Counted from the first letter of the stretch, positions 47,540 through 57,191 are shown. The stretch: DNA of 64,000 bases from Rhizobium sp. 18055 (GCF_902706285.1 NZ_CACSKD010000006.1:237290-301289), one strand, 5' to 3'. The notes: generated by a model not told the origin, from the sequence alone. Program-made: numbers and translations.

Positions 47540-50083
47540 TCAGAGTTCGCGCAAAACGGGTGCCGCCTTCTGCCCGAGAATGCGCCATGTGCCGATCAGG
47601 CCGATGCCGACGGTCAGCACCAGCGCCGTCACCAACGTCATGCCGGCGACATCGGGCAGGAAGTGCGAGGGGATCTTCATGATGCGGGCAACGATGAACC
47701 AGGCGGCGACGCCACCGGCGAGCAGCGCGAAGATCGCGGTGGCGAGACCGAGGATCAGGTACTCGTAGCAGAAGGCGCGCATCAGCATCCGCCTGGTGGC
47801 GCCGAGCGTCTTCAGCACCACGGCATCATGGGTCCGGGCGCGGTTTCCGGCGGCGAGCGCGCCTGCCAGAACCAGCACCGAGGCGATGAGGGCCACCGAG
47901 GCCGCCGCGCGGATGGCGGTGGCCAGCTGGGAAACCAGCGCGTTGACGATGTCGATGGCATCCTTGACGCGGACGCTGGTGATCGTCGGGAAGGTGTTGG
48001 TGACCGTCTTCAGGATGGCAGCCTCCTGGGCCGATGTCGCCGTCGGGTCGGTCAGCGTCGCCAGCCAGGCGTGCGGGGCGCCGCGGAAGGTGTTGGGCGA
48101 AAACACCATGACGAAGTTGATCGATAGCGTTTCCCACTGGACCTTGCGGAAATTGGCGATCTTCGCCTTCATGTTGCGGCCGAGCACGTTGACGGTGACG
48201 GTATCGCCGACTTTCAGGCCAAGCTCACCGGCCTCTTCGGCGGAAAAGGAAACCAGCGGTTCGCCGCTGTAGTCCTTCGGCCACCAGGTACCCTCGGTCA
48301 GGGCGGCGTTTTCGGGCATGGTTTCGGAGTAGGTTATGCCGCGGTCGCCGCGCAGCACCCATTGGCCGGCCGGCGGTACCTTGCGTTTTGTCACATCCTC
48401 GCCGTTGAAGGCGAGGATGCGGCCGCGCAGCATCGGCACCTCGACGAGCTTGCCTGTCGGCGCCTCGGTCTTCACCAGATTGCGGAAGCCTTCGACCTCG
48501 GAGCCCTGGATATCGACGAAGAAGAAGTTGGGCGCGCCGTTTGCCATGCGGCCGGTCAGCTGCTGGCGCATGTTGCCGTCGATCAGGGTCAGCGTCACCA
48601 AGAGGGCCAAGCCAAGGCCGAGCGAGAGGACGACGGAGGGGGTCAGCGCGCCGGGGCGGTGGATGTTGCCGATGGCAAGGCGCAGCGCCGGCGAGTTGAC
48701 GCGGGGGCTGCGTTTCGCCAGCCAGGCGATGCCGGCTGCGACCAGGCGCAGGATGACGAAGGCAAAGGCGATGGCGCCGATGAAGACGACGGCGATGAAG
48801 CGATCATGGGCGGTGAGGATGGCGAGACCGGCGAGGGCTGCGAGGAAGATCGCGGCGAGCAGGATATACGGCCAGGAGGGCAGGCGGCGGGCCTCGAAAC
48901 CCTGCTCGCGGAACAGCGCCGTCGGCGGCACTTCGCGGGCATGGCCGAGCGGCATGATGGCGAAGGCCAGCGTCGTCAGCACACCGAACAGCACCGCCAG
49001 CGACAGCGCCACCGGATAGAGCGTCGGCGCCGTGGAGACCGGCAGGAACTGGGCGAGGAACTGGGCGGCGAGGATCGGGGCGGCGGCACCGATGACGAGG
49101 CCGATGGCAATGCCGGCCAGCGCGATGATGCTTATCTGGATGAGATAGATCAGCACGACGGTGGATGCAGGCGCCCCGAGGCACTTGAAGGTGGCGATGG
49201 TGGTGCGCTTGGCATCGAGGAAGGCGCGAACGGCGTTCGCCACGCCGACACCGCCGACGATCAGCGCGGTGAGGCCGACCAGCGTCAGGAACTGCGAGAA
49301 GCGCTCGATGTTTTCCGTGAGCGACGGCGCAGCGCGGTCGCTGGTGCGGATCGACCAGCCGGCGGCGGGAAAATCCCTGGCAGCGCGGTCGCGGATCGCG
49401 GGGATGTCGGCCAGATTGTTGAGGCGGATCTTGTAGGCGTGCTCGACGAGGCTGCCGGTCTGGATCAGGCCGGAGGCCTGAAGCGCCTTGCGGCTGACCA
49501 GCAGGCGCGGGGCAAAGCCGAAGCCTTCGGAGACGGCGTCGGGCTCGGTCTTCACCGTGCCTGTGATGTTGATGATGACGTTGCCGAGCAGCAGTTCGTC
49601 GCCGATCTTCAGGTTCAGGCGATCGAGCAGCAGGGGGGCGACGACGGCGCCATAGGTGCCGTTCTGATCGGCCACCAGCGTCTGCAGCGGATAGTCTGGC
49701 TCGGCCTCGAAGGTGCCGTAGAGGGGATAGGCGTCATCGACGGCCTTGACCTCGACCAGCGCCTGATCGGAGCCGTCAGGCTTGCGGGCCATCGAGCGCA
49801 GGCCGGTGGAGACCGAAACCCTGCCGTAGGCGTTGAGGAAGTCCCTTTCCGGGGCGGTTGCCTCGCGGTTGTTGAGCTCGAAGCGGACATCGCCGGCGAG
49901 GATCTCCTGGCCACGGGTGGCGATTGTGTCGGTGATCGACTGCGACACGGAGTTGACGGCGGCAATGGCGCCGGTGCCGAGCGCGATGCAGGCGAGGAAG
50001 ATATAAAAACCCTTCAGGCCGCCGCGCAGCTCGCGCAGGGCCAGACGGAAGGCGAGCGAAATTCGCGGGGTGATCAACGTCAT
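47540..50083 (-). CDS. ybbP: ABC transporter permease, YbbP type
   Basis: 847 residues with FtsX-like domains. Membrane segments occur near the N-terminus (GFYIFLACIALGTGAIAAVN), in a mid block (about 245-445) and at the C-terminus (ASVALIASVLVLAGALAAG). Two large extracytoplasmic regions lie between. Together with the ATPase it forms the ybbA-ybbP pair; what it moves is not established. It overlaps the ybbA stop by 4 bases. Confidence 0.9.
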   Translation of the reverse strand: MTLITPRISLAFRLALRELRGGLKGFYIFLACIALGTGAIAAVNSVSQSITDTIATRGQEILAGDVRFELNNREATAPERDFLNAYGRVSVSTGLRSMARKPDGSDQALVEVKAVDDAYPLYGTFEAEPDYPLQTLVADQNGTYGAVVAPLLLDRLNLKIGDELLLGNVIINITGTVKTEPDAVSEGFGFAPRLLVSRKALQASGLIQTGSLVEHAYKIRLNNLADIPAIRDRAARDFPAAGWSIRTSDRAAPSLTENIERFSQFLTLVGLTALIVGGVGVANAVRAFLDAKRTTIATFKCLGAPASTVVLIYLIQISIIALAGIAIGLVIGAAAPILAAQFLAQFLPVSTAPTLYPVALSLAVLFGVLTTLAFAIMPLGHAREVPPTALFREQGFEARRLPSWPYILLAAIFLAALAGLAILTAHDRFIAVVFIGAIAFAFVILRLVAAGIAWLAKRSPRVNSPALRLAIGNIHRPGALTPSVVLSLGLGLALLVTLTLIDGNMRQQLTGRMANGAPNFFFVDIQGSEVEGFRNLVKTEAPTGKLVEVPMLRGRILAFNGEDVTKRKVPPAGQWVLRGDRGITYSETMPENAALTEGTWWPKDYSGEPLVSFSAEEAGELGLKVGDTVTVNVLGRNMKAKIANFRKVQWETLSINFVMVFSPNTFRGAPHAWLATLTDPTATSAQEAAILKTVTNTFPTITSVRVKDAIDIVNALVSQLATAIRAAASVALIASVLVLAGALAAGNRARTHDAVVLKTLGATRRMLMRAFCYEYLILGLATAIFALLAGGVAAWFIVARIMKIPSHFLPDVAGMTLVTALVLTVGIGLIGTWRILGQKAAPVLREL

Positions 50084-50787
50084 GCAATCGCCGCTTTGGC
50101 TTCGATTGCAGCGCTGTCATCCTCGATCCTGCCCGAGCGGACGCGGATCTGGCGCGAGCAGCGCTTGGCAAGCGCATTGTCGTGGGTGACCAGCAGCAGC
50201 GTCATGCCGCGCTCGGTCTGCTTGGAGAACAACAGGTCGGCGATCTGCCGGCCGGTGTCGGTGTCGAGATTGCCGGTGGGTTCGTCGGCAATCAGCAAGG
50301 CCGGCGAAGGCGCAAGTGCACGGGCGATCGCCACGCGCTGCTGCTCGCCGCCTGAGAGTTGGCCGGGATAATGGTTGAGACGATCGCCGAGACCGACCGA
50401 TTTCAGTTCGCGGCGGGCGATCTCGAAGGGGTTGGGCACATTGGCGAGTTCGAGCGGCACGGCGACGTTTTCCAGCGCCGTCATGTTGGCGATCAGGTGG
50501 AAGGACTGGAAGACGATGCCGATGTTGCGGCCGCGGAAATCGGCGACCTGGTCTTCGGTCATGGTGTGAAGAGGGGCGTCGGCGATGTTGATTTCGCCGC
50601 TGTCGAGCTTCTCGAGGCCGGCCAGAACCATCAGCAGGGTCGACTTGCCGGAGCCGGAGGGACCGACGATACCGACGGATTCGCCGGCCGCGATCTCAAG
50701 GTCGATACCCTTCAGCACATGGACGGAGGCGGCAGCGCTGCCGAGCGTCAAATCGGCCTGTTTCAAATCGATGATGGTTTTTGCCAA
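50080..50787 (-). CDS. ybbA: ABC transporter ATP-binding protein, YbbA type
   Basis: 235 residues. Walker [13 protein letters not shown]-loop VFQSFHL, signature [15 protein letters not shown], Walker [13 protein letters not shown]: the LolD/MacB-like class. Divergent from tesA, as in E. coli tesA-ybbA-ybbP, an arrangement conserved across proteobacteria. Confidence 0.93.
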   Translation of the reverse strand: MAKTIIDLKQADLTLGSAAASVHVLKGIDLEIAAGESVGIVGPSGSGKSTLLMVLAGLEKLDSGEINIADAPLHTMTEDQVADFRGRNIGIVFQSFHLIANMTALENVAVPLELANVPNPFEIARRELKSVGLGDRLNHYPGQLSGGEQQRVAIARALAPSPALLIADEPTGNLDTDTGRQIADLLFSKQTERGMTLLLVTHDNALAKRCSRQIRVRSGRIEDDSAAIEAKAAIA

Positions 50788-50840
50788 CAGTAAATGCCCT
50801 ATATGAAAGCCGATCGTGCTGCCAATCTAGGGAAAGTGGA

Positions 50841-51485
50841 ATGAGTTTTAAAGTTGCGGGTCTTCACATCGCTGTCATTGTTGCATCCCTGATGTTTTCG
50901 GTGGGTGCAAATGCCAGGACGATAACGCTGGTCGGCTTCGGTGACAGCCTGATGGCAGGCTACCAGTTGCCCCCTGGCGACGGCTTTCCCGAGAAGCTGC
51001 AGGCGGCGCTGAAGGCCAGGGGAATGGACGTAACGGTGGCCAATGCCGGGGTCTCCGGCGACACCACCACGGGTGGTCTTTCGCGCATCGACTGGTCTGT
51101 TCCCGATGGCACGGATGGGGTGATCCTCGAGCTCGGCGCCAATGATGCGCTGCGGGGCATCGCGCCGGAGCAGAGCGAGAAAAACCTCGACCAGATGATT
51201 GCCCGGCTAAAGGAACGCGGGATCGCGGTGTTTCTGGCCGGGATGGTGGCGCCGCCGAACATGGGCGCCGATTATGCCGCGCGGTTCAACCCGATCTACG
51301 AGAAACTCGCTAAAAAACATGGGGTTGCGCTCTATCCGTTTTTTCTCGACGGGGTTGTGCTCAATGCGTCGCTGAAGCTTGAGGACGGCATGCATCCGAA
51401 CAGCAGGGGGGTGGATGTGATGGTTCAGAAGATGGAACCTGACATCACGCAATTCGTCGGAACGTTTTCGACTGTGAAGAATTAG
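50841..51485 (+). CDS. tesA: GDSL arylesterase / thioesterase I
   Basis: 214 residues. Signal peptide (VIVASLMFSVGANA), then SGNH hydrolase blocks: VGFGDSLMAGYQL (catalytic Ser), ANAGVSGDTT, LELGANDALRG, and DGMHPNSRG with the catalytic Asp/His pair. Periplasmic esterase. ATG at 50841; the frame reaches 50781 without support. Confidence 0.94.
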   Translation: MSFKVAGLHIAVIVASLMFSVGANARTITLVGFGDSLMAGYQLPPGDGFPEKLQAALKARGMDVTVANAGVSGDTTTGGLSRIDWSVPDGTDGVILELGANDALRGIAPEQSEKNLDQMIARLKERGIAVFLAGMVAPPNMGADYAARFNPIYEKLAKKHGVALYPFFLDGVVLNASLKLEDGMHPNSRGVDVMVQKMEPDITQFVGTFSTVKN

Positions 51486-51553
51486 GGACTTGCGCACATA
51501 AGCAATGCGTGATTCCGTGTGAGCACCTGCAAAAGATTCGGGGAGTGCTCGTT

Positions 51554-52150
51554 ATGCCGAGACTTTTTACAGCCCTCGAAATTCCGCGTAATGCGGCGAT
51601 GAGCCTTTCATTGCTGCGTGGTGGTCTGCCTGGTGCCCGATGGATCGATGTGGAGAATTACCACATCACGCTCCGCTTCATCGGAGATGTCGATGGACGA
51701 ACGGCTGACGAGATCGTCGACCGGCTCGACCGCATCGACCGGCCTGAATTCCAGATCAAGCTCGACGGAATTGGCGCTTTCGGTTCGAAGAAACCGCATT
51801 CGGTCTGGGCCGGTGTCACACAGACGCCCGAAATGTTTGCGCTGCAAGCCGAGGTCGAGCGGATCTGCCAGAGGATCGGTCTTCCGCCGGATCCACGCAA
51901 GTTTACCCCGCATGTAACGCTGGCACGGCTGAAATCATCGCGTGTCGAGGATGTCGTGCAGTATCTGGCCGGTCGGGGGAATTTCCAGACGTCGGCCTTC
52001 ACCGTGCCGCGCTTCGTGCTGTTGTCTTCGCGCGATTCGGTCGGCGGCGGGCCGTATCTGACGGAAGAGGTGTTCCCGCTTCACGAAGCCCTGTCGTCGT
52101 CCCCAAGCGTCGACAACAGCTTCCTGCAGCCGGCCAAGAGCCTGGCGTAG
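51554..52150 (+). CDS. thpR: RNA 2',3'-cyclic phosphodiesterase
   Basis: 198 residues in the 2H phosphoesterase fold, with the two catalytic motifs YHITLRF and PHVTLAR. The usual start MPRLFTALEIP is at 51554, behind GGGGAG. It opens 2',3'-cyclic phosphates and ligates tRNA halves in vitro. Its 3' end overlaps the convergent phosphatase gene by 70 bases. Confidence 0.94.
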   Translation: MPRLFTALEIPRNAAMSLSLLRGGLPGARWIDVENYHITLRFIGDVDGRTADEIVDRLDRIDRPEFQIKLDGIGAFGSKKPHSVWAGVTQTPEMFALQAEVERICQRIGLPPDPRKFTPHVTLARLKSSRVEDVVQYLAGRGNFQTSAFTVPRFVLLSSRDSVGGGPYLTEEVFPLHEALSSSPSVDNSFLQPAKSLA

Positions 52151-52557
52151 ACGGCCTCGAAACCGTCATTGCCGCCATAGTAGGGATCGGGGATGTCTTC
52201 TCCGCTCCCGAGCGCCAGATCGCCGAACAGGTGGATGTTGTACGCATCGGGGGCGAGTGCCCGCAGCGCCGAGACGTTGTTGCCGTCCATGGCGAGGATC
52301 AGGTCGAAACCGTCGAAATCAGCCGATCGAACGCGTCGCGCCTTCTGGGCGGTGATGTCGATCCCGTGTTGCCTGGCGGTTGCGATCGAGCGGCGGTCGG
52401 GCTGGTCGCCCTGGTGCCAGCTGCCGGTGCCGGCCGAATCGATGCTGAAGCGATCCCTGAGGCCTGCCTCTTCGACCAGATGCGTGAAAATACCTTCGGC
52501 CAGCGGAGAGCGGCATATATTGCCCATGCAAACAAACAGGATACTGGTGCGTTTCAT
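52081..52557 (-). CDS. low-molecular-weight protein-tyrosine phosphatase
   Basis: 158 residues. P loop VCMGNICRSP (Cys-x5-Arg-Ser) and the acid loop DPYYGG are present. Such enzymes dephosphorylate tyrosine residues or arginine, often in polysaccharide control. ATG at 52557 (MKRTSILFV); the frame reaches 52593. It runs 70 bases into thpR. Confidence 0.93.
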   Translation of the reverse strand: MKRTSILFVCMGNICRSPLAEGIFTHLVEEAGLRDRFSIDSAGTGSWHQGDQPDRRSIATARQHGIDITAQKARRVRSADFDGFDLILAMDGNNVSALRALAPDAYNIHLFGDLALGSGEDIPDPYYGGNDGFEAVYARLLAGCRKLLSTLGDDDRAS

Positions 52558-52591
52558 ATGAGACCCATGGTGGAAAGAGGAGGACATTGTC

Positions 52592-52897
52592 ATGAAACGC
52601 GAGAAACTGGAACGCCAGGCAATCGATCAGGAACTGGCCAAGCTCACCGGCTGGTCGCTTGGCGATGACAGCAAGGCGATCAGCAAGAGCTACAAGTTTG
52701 CCAATTTCGTCGAGGCCTTCGGCTTCATGACCGAGGCAGCGCTGGCGGCGGAAAAGCTCGATCATCACCCGGAGTGGTTCAACGTCTATTCCAAGGTCGA
52801 TGTGACGCTGAACACCCATGATGCGGGCGGGCTGACGGAGCTGGATTTCAAGCTGGCGACGCGGATGGACAAGGCGGCTTCACGCCGGATCGATTGA
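52592..52897 (+). CDS. phhB: pterin-4a-carbinolamine dehydratase
   Basis: 101 residues, with the signature [23 protein letters not shown] (catalytic His pair; first 20 shown region [20 protein letters not shown]). It recycles tetrahydrobiopterin after phenylalanine hydroxylase. No phhA is nearby, so it may serve another pterin route or a regulatory (DcoH-like) role. Confidence 0.93.
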   Translation: MKREKLERQAIDQELAKLTGWSLGDDSKAISKSYKFANFVEAFGFMTEAALAAEKLDHHPEWFNVYSKVDVTLNTHDAGGLTELDFKLATRMDKAASRRID

Positions 52898-52949
52898 ATC
52901 CGGGGGAGAGATCCCCCATATTCCTGCGTGACAGAAAGGGCCAAGTGGA

Positions 52950-53339
52950 ATGGACGACGTCAAATACGGTGAAATCCTGCTGCCGGGCGATGAAGACACG
53001 CAGAACCGGCGCGAGAAGACAGTGCGGCAGAAATTCTGGCCGACCTTTCGCAAGGCGGCGCGCAAGATCCCGTTCTCCCGCGACGTGGTCGCTGCCTATT
53101 ACTGCGCGCTCGATCCGCAGACGCCACTGAAGGTGCGGGGCACGCTGCTCGCAGCGCTCGCCTATTTCGTGCTGCCGGTCGATATCATTCCCGACGTCTT
53201 TGTCGGCATCGGCTTTTCCGATGACATCGCGGTGTTCTCGGCGGCGTTTGCGATGGTCAGCCGGCATATCAGGCCAAACCACTATCAATCGGCCGACAAG
53301 GCGCTGGACGATGCGCCTGACGGGATGAAGACAGTCTAG
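52950..53339 (+). CDS. YkvA/DUF1232 membrane protein
   Basis: 129 residues. The DUF1232 core ALAYFVLPVDIIPDVFVGIG is intact, followed by a second hydrophobic stretch. Basic N-terminal half (REKTVRQKFWPTFRKAARK). Function not known. Directly after phhB. Confidence 0.9.
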   Translation: MDDVKYGEILLPGDEDTQNRREKTVRQKFWPTFRKAARKIPFSRDVVAAYYCALDPQTPLKVRGTLLAALAYFVLPVDIIPDVFVGIGFSDDIAVFSAAFAMVSRHIRPNHYQSADKALDDAPDGMKTV

Positions 53340-53356
53340 TCTGAGCAGGGCAGGCG

Positions 53357-55324
53357 TCACGCCTGCCGTGCTCCCTTCAGCTGCGCGAGATATTCGTTTC
53401 GTGAGAACGGGTTCGGCCCAGATCGCCGCCGCACCGGCGGCGGGCCGATGAACGCACGATAGCCTGAGAATTCCATCTCCATGGTGCCGAGCCCGCTCGT
53501 CAAGGACGGCAGGGCGCGTTGTACGGCGTGGACGCTGATCGCAGCGATGGTGCCGGAAAGCACCGCCATCTCCTCCGGCAACACGGGCGGATCGAGCGAC
53601 GCGCCGAGGCGCATCAGCAGGCTTTGCACGCGAGGCAATGCTGCGGCAGGCATGTCGATGGTGATCCGGTCGACTGGTTCGCAGACCTCTGTCCCGGCAG
53701 TCTGCAAGGCTGTTGCCAGCACCAGCGGCGTCAGGTTTCGATGATCGGCCGGGGTGCTGGTCGTCCATTTCCGCAGCCGGGTCACCTCGGTGAGGGAAAC
53801 TGCGGCGTTGATCACCTGCCAGCCGTAGATGCCCTGCCTGAATGCGTCCTCGAGCGCATCGTCGATGGCCTTGAAGGCGAACGGCGGCGCCGACCCCGGA
53901 TCGATCTCGGAGCGTAACAGATGGCGACCGTCGCTCTCGGCCGGTTCGACAGATAGGCCGATCGTCGCCAGAAACGGATCGGGCGCATGCTCGACGGCGC
54001 TGCCGGTTCCGATGATGCGTTCGACATAGATCGGCGAGGTCTCGAGGAAGCGCACATCGAGGCCATAGTCGGCCTTCAGCGCATGCTCGATAACCTCCTT
54101 CTGCACCTCGCCATAGAGCGAGACCGAGATGGCGTGCTGATCGTTGCCGTGGCGCAGATTGATCAGCGGGTCCTGCTCGGCCAGTTGCGACAGTGCCTTC
54201 CACAGCAACGGCGCCGCTGCCGGATCGTTCGGCACGATCACCGATTCCAGCATCGGCGGTGCAAATTGCCGCTGTGGCGCCGCGGAGCGTTCGCCGATCC
54301 AGTCGCCGACCCTGATATCCGCCAGACCCCTGATCCTGGCGATATCGCCTGCCTCGGCGACATCGCGACGTTCGACGCGCCCCTCGGCAAACACCTCGAT
54401 ATCGGTGATGCGGTTGTCCCTGTCCCTGTCCCTGTCCTTGTCCTTGCCCGCAACGGCGATGCGGTCGCGAACGCGGATGGCGCCGGAAAACACCCGCGCT
54501 AATGCCACCTTTTCGCCAGCGCCGTTGCGCTCTATCTTGAAGACAGCCGCCGAGGCCGGTGCATCGGTCGCCGGCGCGGTGGCGGGGAGGAAGGCTGCGA
54601 TCCCTGTCATCAGTTCCGCGATACCTGCGCCTGTGATCGCCGAGCCTGAGAAGACCGGGCATATCAGTCCCTTGGCGGTCTGTTCCGCCAGGCGGTGCCG
54701 AAGTGTTTCGGCTGGTATGTCGCGATCGTCGGCAAAGGCGGCGATCAGGTCGTCATCACGTTCGGCGAGCGCCTGCAGCACTGTCGAGCGGAAATCGCGG
54801 TCCGCCCAGGTGCCAGCATGGTAGGCCGCCTCCGGCGTTCCCGGTGCGATCACGCGTCCCATCGGCACGATCGCCTCTGTGAGGCGGGAGCGCAGATTGA
54901 CAAGCGCGTTCTCGTCGTCGGCGCCGCGCCGGTCTATCTTGTTGAGGAAGATGATGGTCGGCACCTTCAGCCGGACAAGCGCCCGCATCAGCACGCGGGT
55001 CTGCGCCTGAACGCCTTCGACGGCCGAGACCACGAGGACGGCACCATCCAGCACGCCGAGTACGCGCTCGACTTCGGCGATGAAATCGGGATGCCCGGGC
55101 GTGTCCAGCAGGTTTATGCGCGTGCCATCGGCGCTGAAGGAGGCGACGGCAGATCTGATCGTGATGCCGCGCTCACGCTCCAATTGCAGCGTGTCGGTCT
55201 GGGTGTCGCCGGTATCGACACCGCCGAGCGTCCTGATGACCCCGGCGTGAAACAGCAGACGTTCGGTTAGGCTAGTTTTTCCGGCATCGACATGTGCCAG
55301 GATTCCAAGATTGAGTGTTCGCAT
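53357..55324 (-). CDS. Tet(M/O)/OtrA-like ribosomal protection GTPase
   Basis: 655 residues with the EF-G-like layout: P loop AHVDAGKTS (10-18), GITIRSAV, DTPGHPDF, FLNKIDRRGADDEN, domain II (about 240-330), domains III-V ending RRRSGPNPFSRNEYL. Related proteins dislodge tetracycline from ribosomes. Chromosomal copies in rhizobia may be housekeeping or give low-level resistance; resistance cannot be inferred from sequence alone. Domain II holds a microsatellite-encoded KDKDRDRDRD tract. Confidence 0.85.
   Translation of the reverse strand: MRTLNLGILAHVDAGKTSLTERLLFHAGVIRTLGGVDTGDTQTDTLQLERERGITIRSAVASFSADGTRINLLDTPGHPDFIAEVERVLGVLDGAVLVVSAVEGVQAQTRVLMRALVRLKVPTIIFLNKIDRRGADDENALVNLRSRLTEAIVPMGRVIAPGTPEAAYHAGTWADRDFRSTVLQALAERDDDLIAAFADDRDIPAETLRHRLAEQTAKGLICPVFSGSAITGAGIAELMTGIAAFLPATAPATDAPASAAVFKIERNGAGEKVALARVFSGAIRVRDRIAVAGKDKDRDRDRDNRITDIEVFAEGRVERRDVAEAGDIARIRGLADIRVGDWIGERSAAPQRQFAPPMLESVIVPNDPAAAPLLWKALSQLAEQDPLINLRHGNDQHAISVSLYGEVQKEVIEHALKADYGLDVRFLETSPIYVERIIGTGSAVEHAPDPFLATIGLSVEPAESDGRHLLRSEIDPGSAPPFAFKAIDDALEDAFRQGIYGWQVINAAVSLTEVTRLRKWTTSTPADHRNLTPLVLATALQTAGTEVCEPVDRITIDMPAAALPRVQSLLMRLGASLDPPVLPEEMAVLSGTIAAISVHAVQRALPSLTSGLGTMEMEFSGYRAFIGPPPVRRRSGPNPFSRNEYLAQLKGARQA
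54415..54444. repeat. six-base microsatellite inside the GTPase gene
   Basis: TGTCCC x3 then TGTCCT x2 on the plus strand, encoding RD/KD pairs on the minus strand. Six-base units keep the frame when the copy number changes. Confidence 0.9.
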
Positions 55325-55514
55325 CGCACAACATGTTCATGGCTTCGGGAGTGGCTCCATTGGCTTCGAACATGTGACGGCGCATGCGATTACCTCCATC
55401 TGTGGATGAAGGCATCTGACACCACTCTTCTCTTCGTTGCAAGCATACGACGGAAGATCGGCAATGATGAACGCTTCGGCGGGATGAAGGGGCGAGCGGA
55501 TCGGGCGCCGTGCC

Positions 55515-56075
55515 TCAGGCGTTTTCCGCTTCGAGCACCTTCTTCAGCTTGCCGAAGGCCAGCCGGATACGGGATTTGACGGTGCCGAGCGGCAGGCCGG
55601 TTGATTCGGCGATCTCGGAGTGCGACTGGCCGAGGAAGAAGGCGGCGCGCAGCATGTCGCGCTGTTCTTCCGGCAACCGGTTCACCGCTTCACGAACTTG
55701 TGCATCGCGATCGTCGTTGGCAAGCATCTCGTCGGCGCCGATTTCGGCAACGGGCTGCAGCGCCGGGTCGTCCTCGTCGAGAATGCGGGTGCGGGCGCGG
55801 CGCTGCAGGTCGATGCGGCGATTGCGGGCGATGCGGAAGAGCCAGGTGGAGAGCGACGAGCGCGACGAATCATAGAGGCCGGCCTTGTGCCAGAGGACGA
55901 TCATGACCTCCTGGACAAGCTCTTCGGCCTCGCCTGAGGCCATTTTCTGTCGCAGCAGCCAGGATTTGAGGCGCGGCGCGAAGTAGTCGAACAGGATGGC
56001 GAACGCCTGCTGATCGCGGCGTTCCGCAACAGCCCTGGCAAGGGCCGCGAAGCGCTGTTTGTCGTCAGCATCCAT
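55515..56075 (-). CDS. ECF-type RNA polymerase sigma factor
   Basis: 186 residues. Region 2 (FDYFAPRLKSWLLRQKM, EELVQEVMIVLWHKAGLYD, SLSTWLFRIARNRRIDLQRR) and region 4 (LPEEQRDMLRAAFFLGQSHS, TGLPLGTVKSRIRLAFGKLK) are complete. No anti-sigma factor gene follows or precedes it. About 190 bases separate it from the GTPase gene. Confidence 0.93.
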   Translation of the reverse strand: MDADDKQRFAALARAVAERRDQQAFAILFDYFAPRLKSWLLRQKMASGEAEELVQEVMIVLWHKAGLYDSSRSSLSTWLFRIARNRRIDLQRRARTRILDEDDPALQPVAEIGADEMLANDDRDAQVREAVNRLPEEQRDMLRAAFFLGQSHSEIAESTGLPLGTVKSRIRLAFGKLKKVLEAENA

Positions 56076-56407
56076 TTCCGTTCAAAGGCCCCCTGGCACT
56101 ACTAATTCCTCAACGGATTTCCATATCTTAATGACGTACAACGGAATCTGGAAACGTCAAACTCTTGCCTGAATCTTTATGTCTTAAATCCCTTAGGAGC
56201 GATGGTTTCATATCATTTCCGGATCACGTCATCTGGAGTGAGGCCCCGCGCTCACCGTTGACACCCGGGCGGAAATGGCACAGGCACGCACTTCTCGCGG
56301 TCTGCGTTGACGCTTTGGTAACCTGAGTTAAGTCAAAATAAAGCAGATCGTGATTATGCGCCGCCCGCTCGCCCGGGCTCGAATCGCAAGAACCGGCAGG
56401 AATATCC
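56076..56407. other. 332-base divergent intergenic region
   Basis: Contains the promoters of the sigma-factor gene (minus) and the IalB-like gene (plus). AT-rich in the middle. A GTTGACG-like -35 lies near 56306, but no convincing -10 was assigned. Confidence 0.5.
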
Positions 56408-56965
56408 ATGTTTGTAAAAAGTATCGCACTCGCCCTTTCCCTCGTTCTCGCCGGCGCCGGCATTGCATCCGCTCAGTCCAAGAAGCCCACGGGCCCGGCA
56501 GCACAGCAGCCGGCCGCAGCGGCTTCCTCCGCGCCGACCCGTATCCAGCAGTTCCAGGCATGGGGCGCCTATTCCTACAAGCAGGGCGCCAGCACCGTCT
56601 GCTACGTGCTGTCGGTGCCGACCGAGAAGAAGCCTGCCGGTCTCGACCATGGCGACAACTTCTTCATCGTCTCGCAGCGCCCCGGCCAGAACATCTCGTA
56701 TGAGCCGCAGGCAATGATGGGCTACACCGTCAAGGATGCCTCGAAGATCAATGTCGTGATCGACAACAAGACCTTCGTGATGTTTACCAAGGACAAGGCC
56801 GGCTGGGTCGAGAACGCCGCGCAGGAGCCGGCACTGGTCGCCGCGATGAAGGGCGGTCACTCGATGACCGTCAACGCCGTGTCGCGCAAGGGCACCGCCA
56901 CATCCTACAGCTACTCGCTGGCCGGCATTTCCGCTTCGCTGAAGCAGATCGAAGGCTGCAAGTAA
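56408..56965 (+). CDS. IalB-like (invasion-associated locus B) secreted protein
   Basis: 185 residues. Signal peptide MFVKSIALALSLVLAGAGIA ends near SAQ. Then an Ala/Pro/Gln linker, and an IalB domain with AWGAYSYKQGASTVCYVLSV, FFIVSQRPGQN and a C-terminal Cys (EGCK) that can pair with the first. IalB proteins are common secreted proteins in Rhizobiales; the name comes from Bartonella and does not imply virulence here. AGGAAT precedes the ATG. Confidence 0.88.
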   Translation: MFVKSIALALSLVLAGAGIASAQSKKPTGPAAQQPAAAASSAPTRIQQFQAWGAYSYKQGASTVCYVLSVPTEKKPAGLDHGDNFFIVSQRPGQNISYEPQAMMGYTVKDASKINVVIDNKTFVMFTKDKAGWVENAAQEPALVAAMKGGHSMTVNAVSRKGTATSYSYSLAGISASLKQIEGCK

Positions 56966-56992
56966 GCAGGGTCTGATACCCCTATGATTTCG

Positions 56993-57024
56993 AAGGCCGG
57001 CCTTGCGCCGGCCTTTGTCGTTTC
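56993..57024 (+). terminator. terminator of the IalB-like gene
   Basis: AAGGCCGGC and GCCGGCCTT pair around CTTGC; a weak T tract (TGTCGTTTCC) follows. Confidence 0.75.
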
Positions 57025-57191
57025 CATCTATAGTGACGGATGGCAAAAATGATGCTAAAGGCGCGGATAACAGCGGTCAGATCGCGGCTTTGCCGTCATG
57101 CGCCGCACTCAATTTCTGCCTTCATGCCCTTCGCGTCCGCAAGTCATCCTGACGATCGGGAGCGTTGCATGTTGAATTCGGGATTAGACCT

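Noticed and set aside
48362..50371. 669-codon open frame opposite ybbP
   Set aside because: Shadow of the real permease; Glu/Gly/Arg-rich with no recognisable domain.
52848..54662. 604-codon alternate minus-strand frame overlapping the ribosomal protection GTPase
   Set aside because: Same strand, different frame from a gene with intact GTPase motifs; product is Arg/Gly-rich without motifs.
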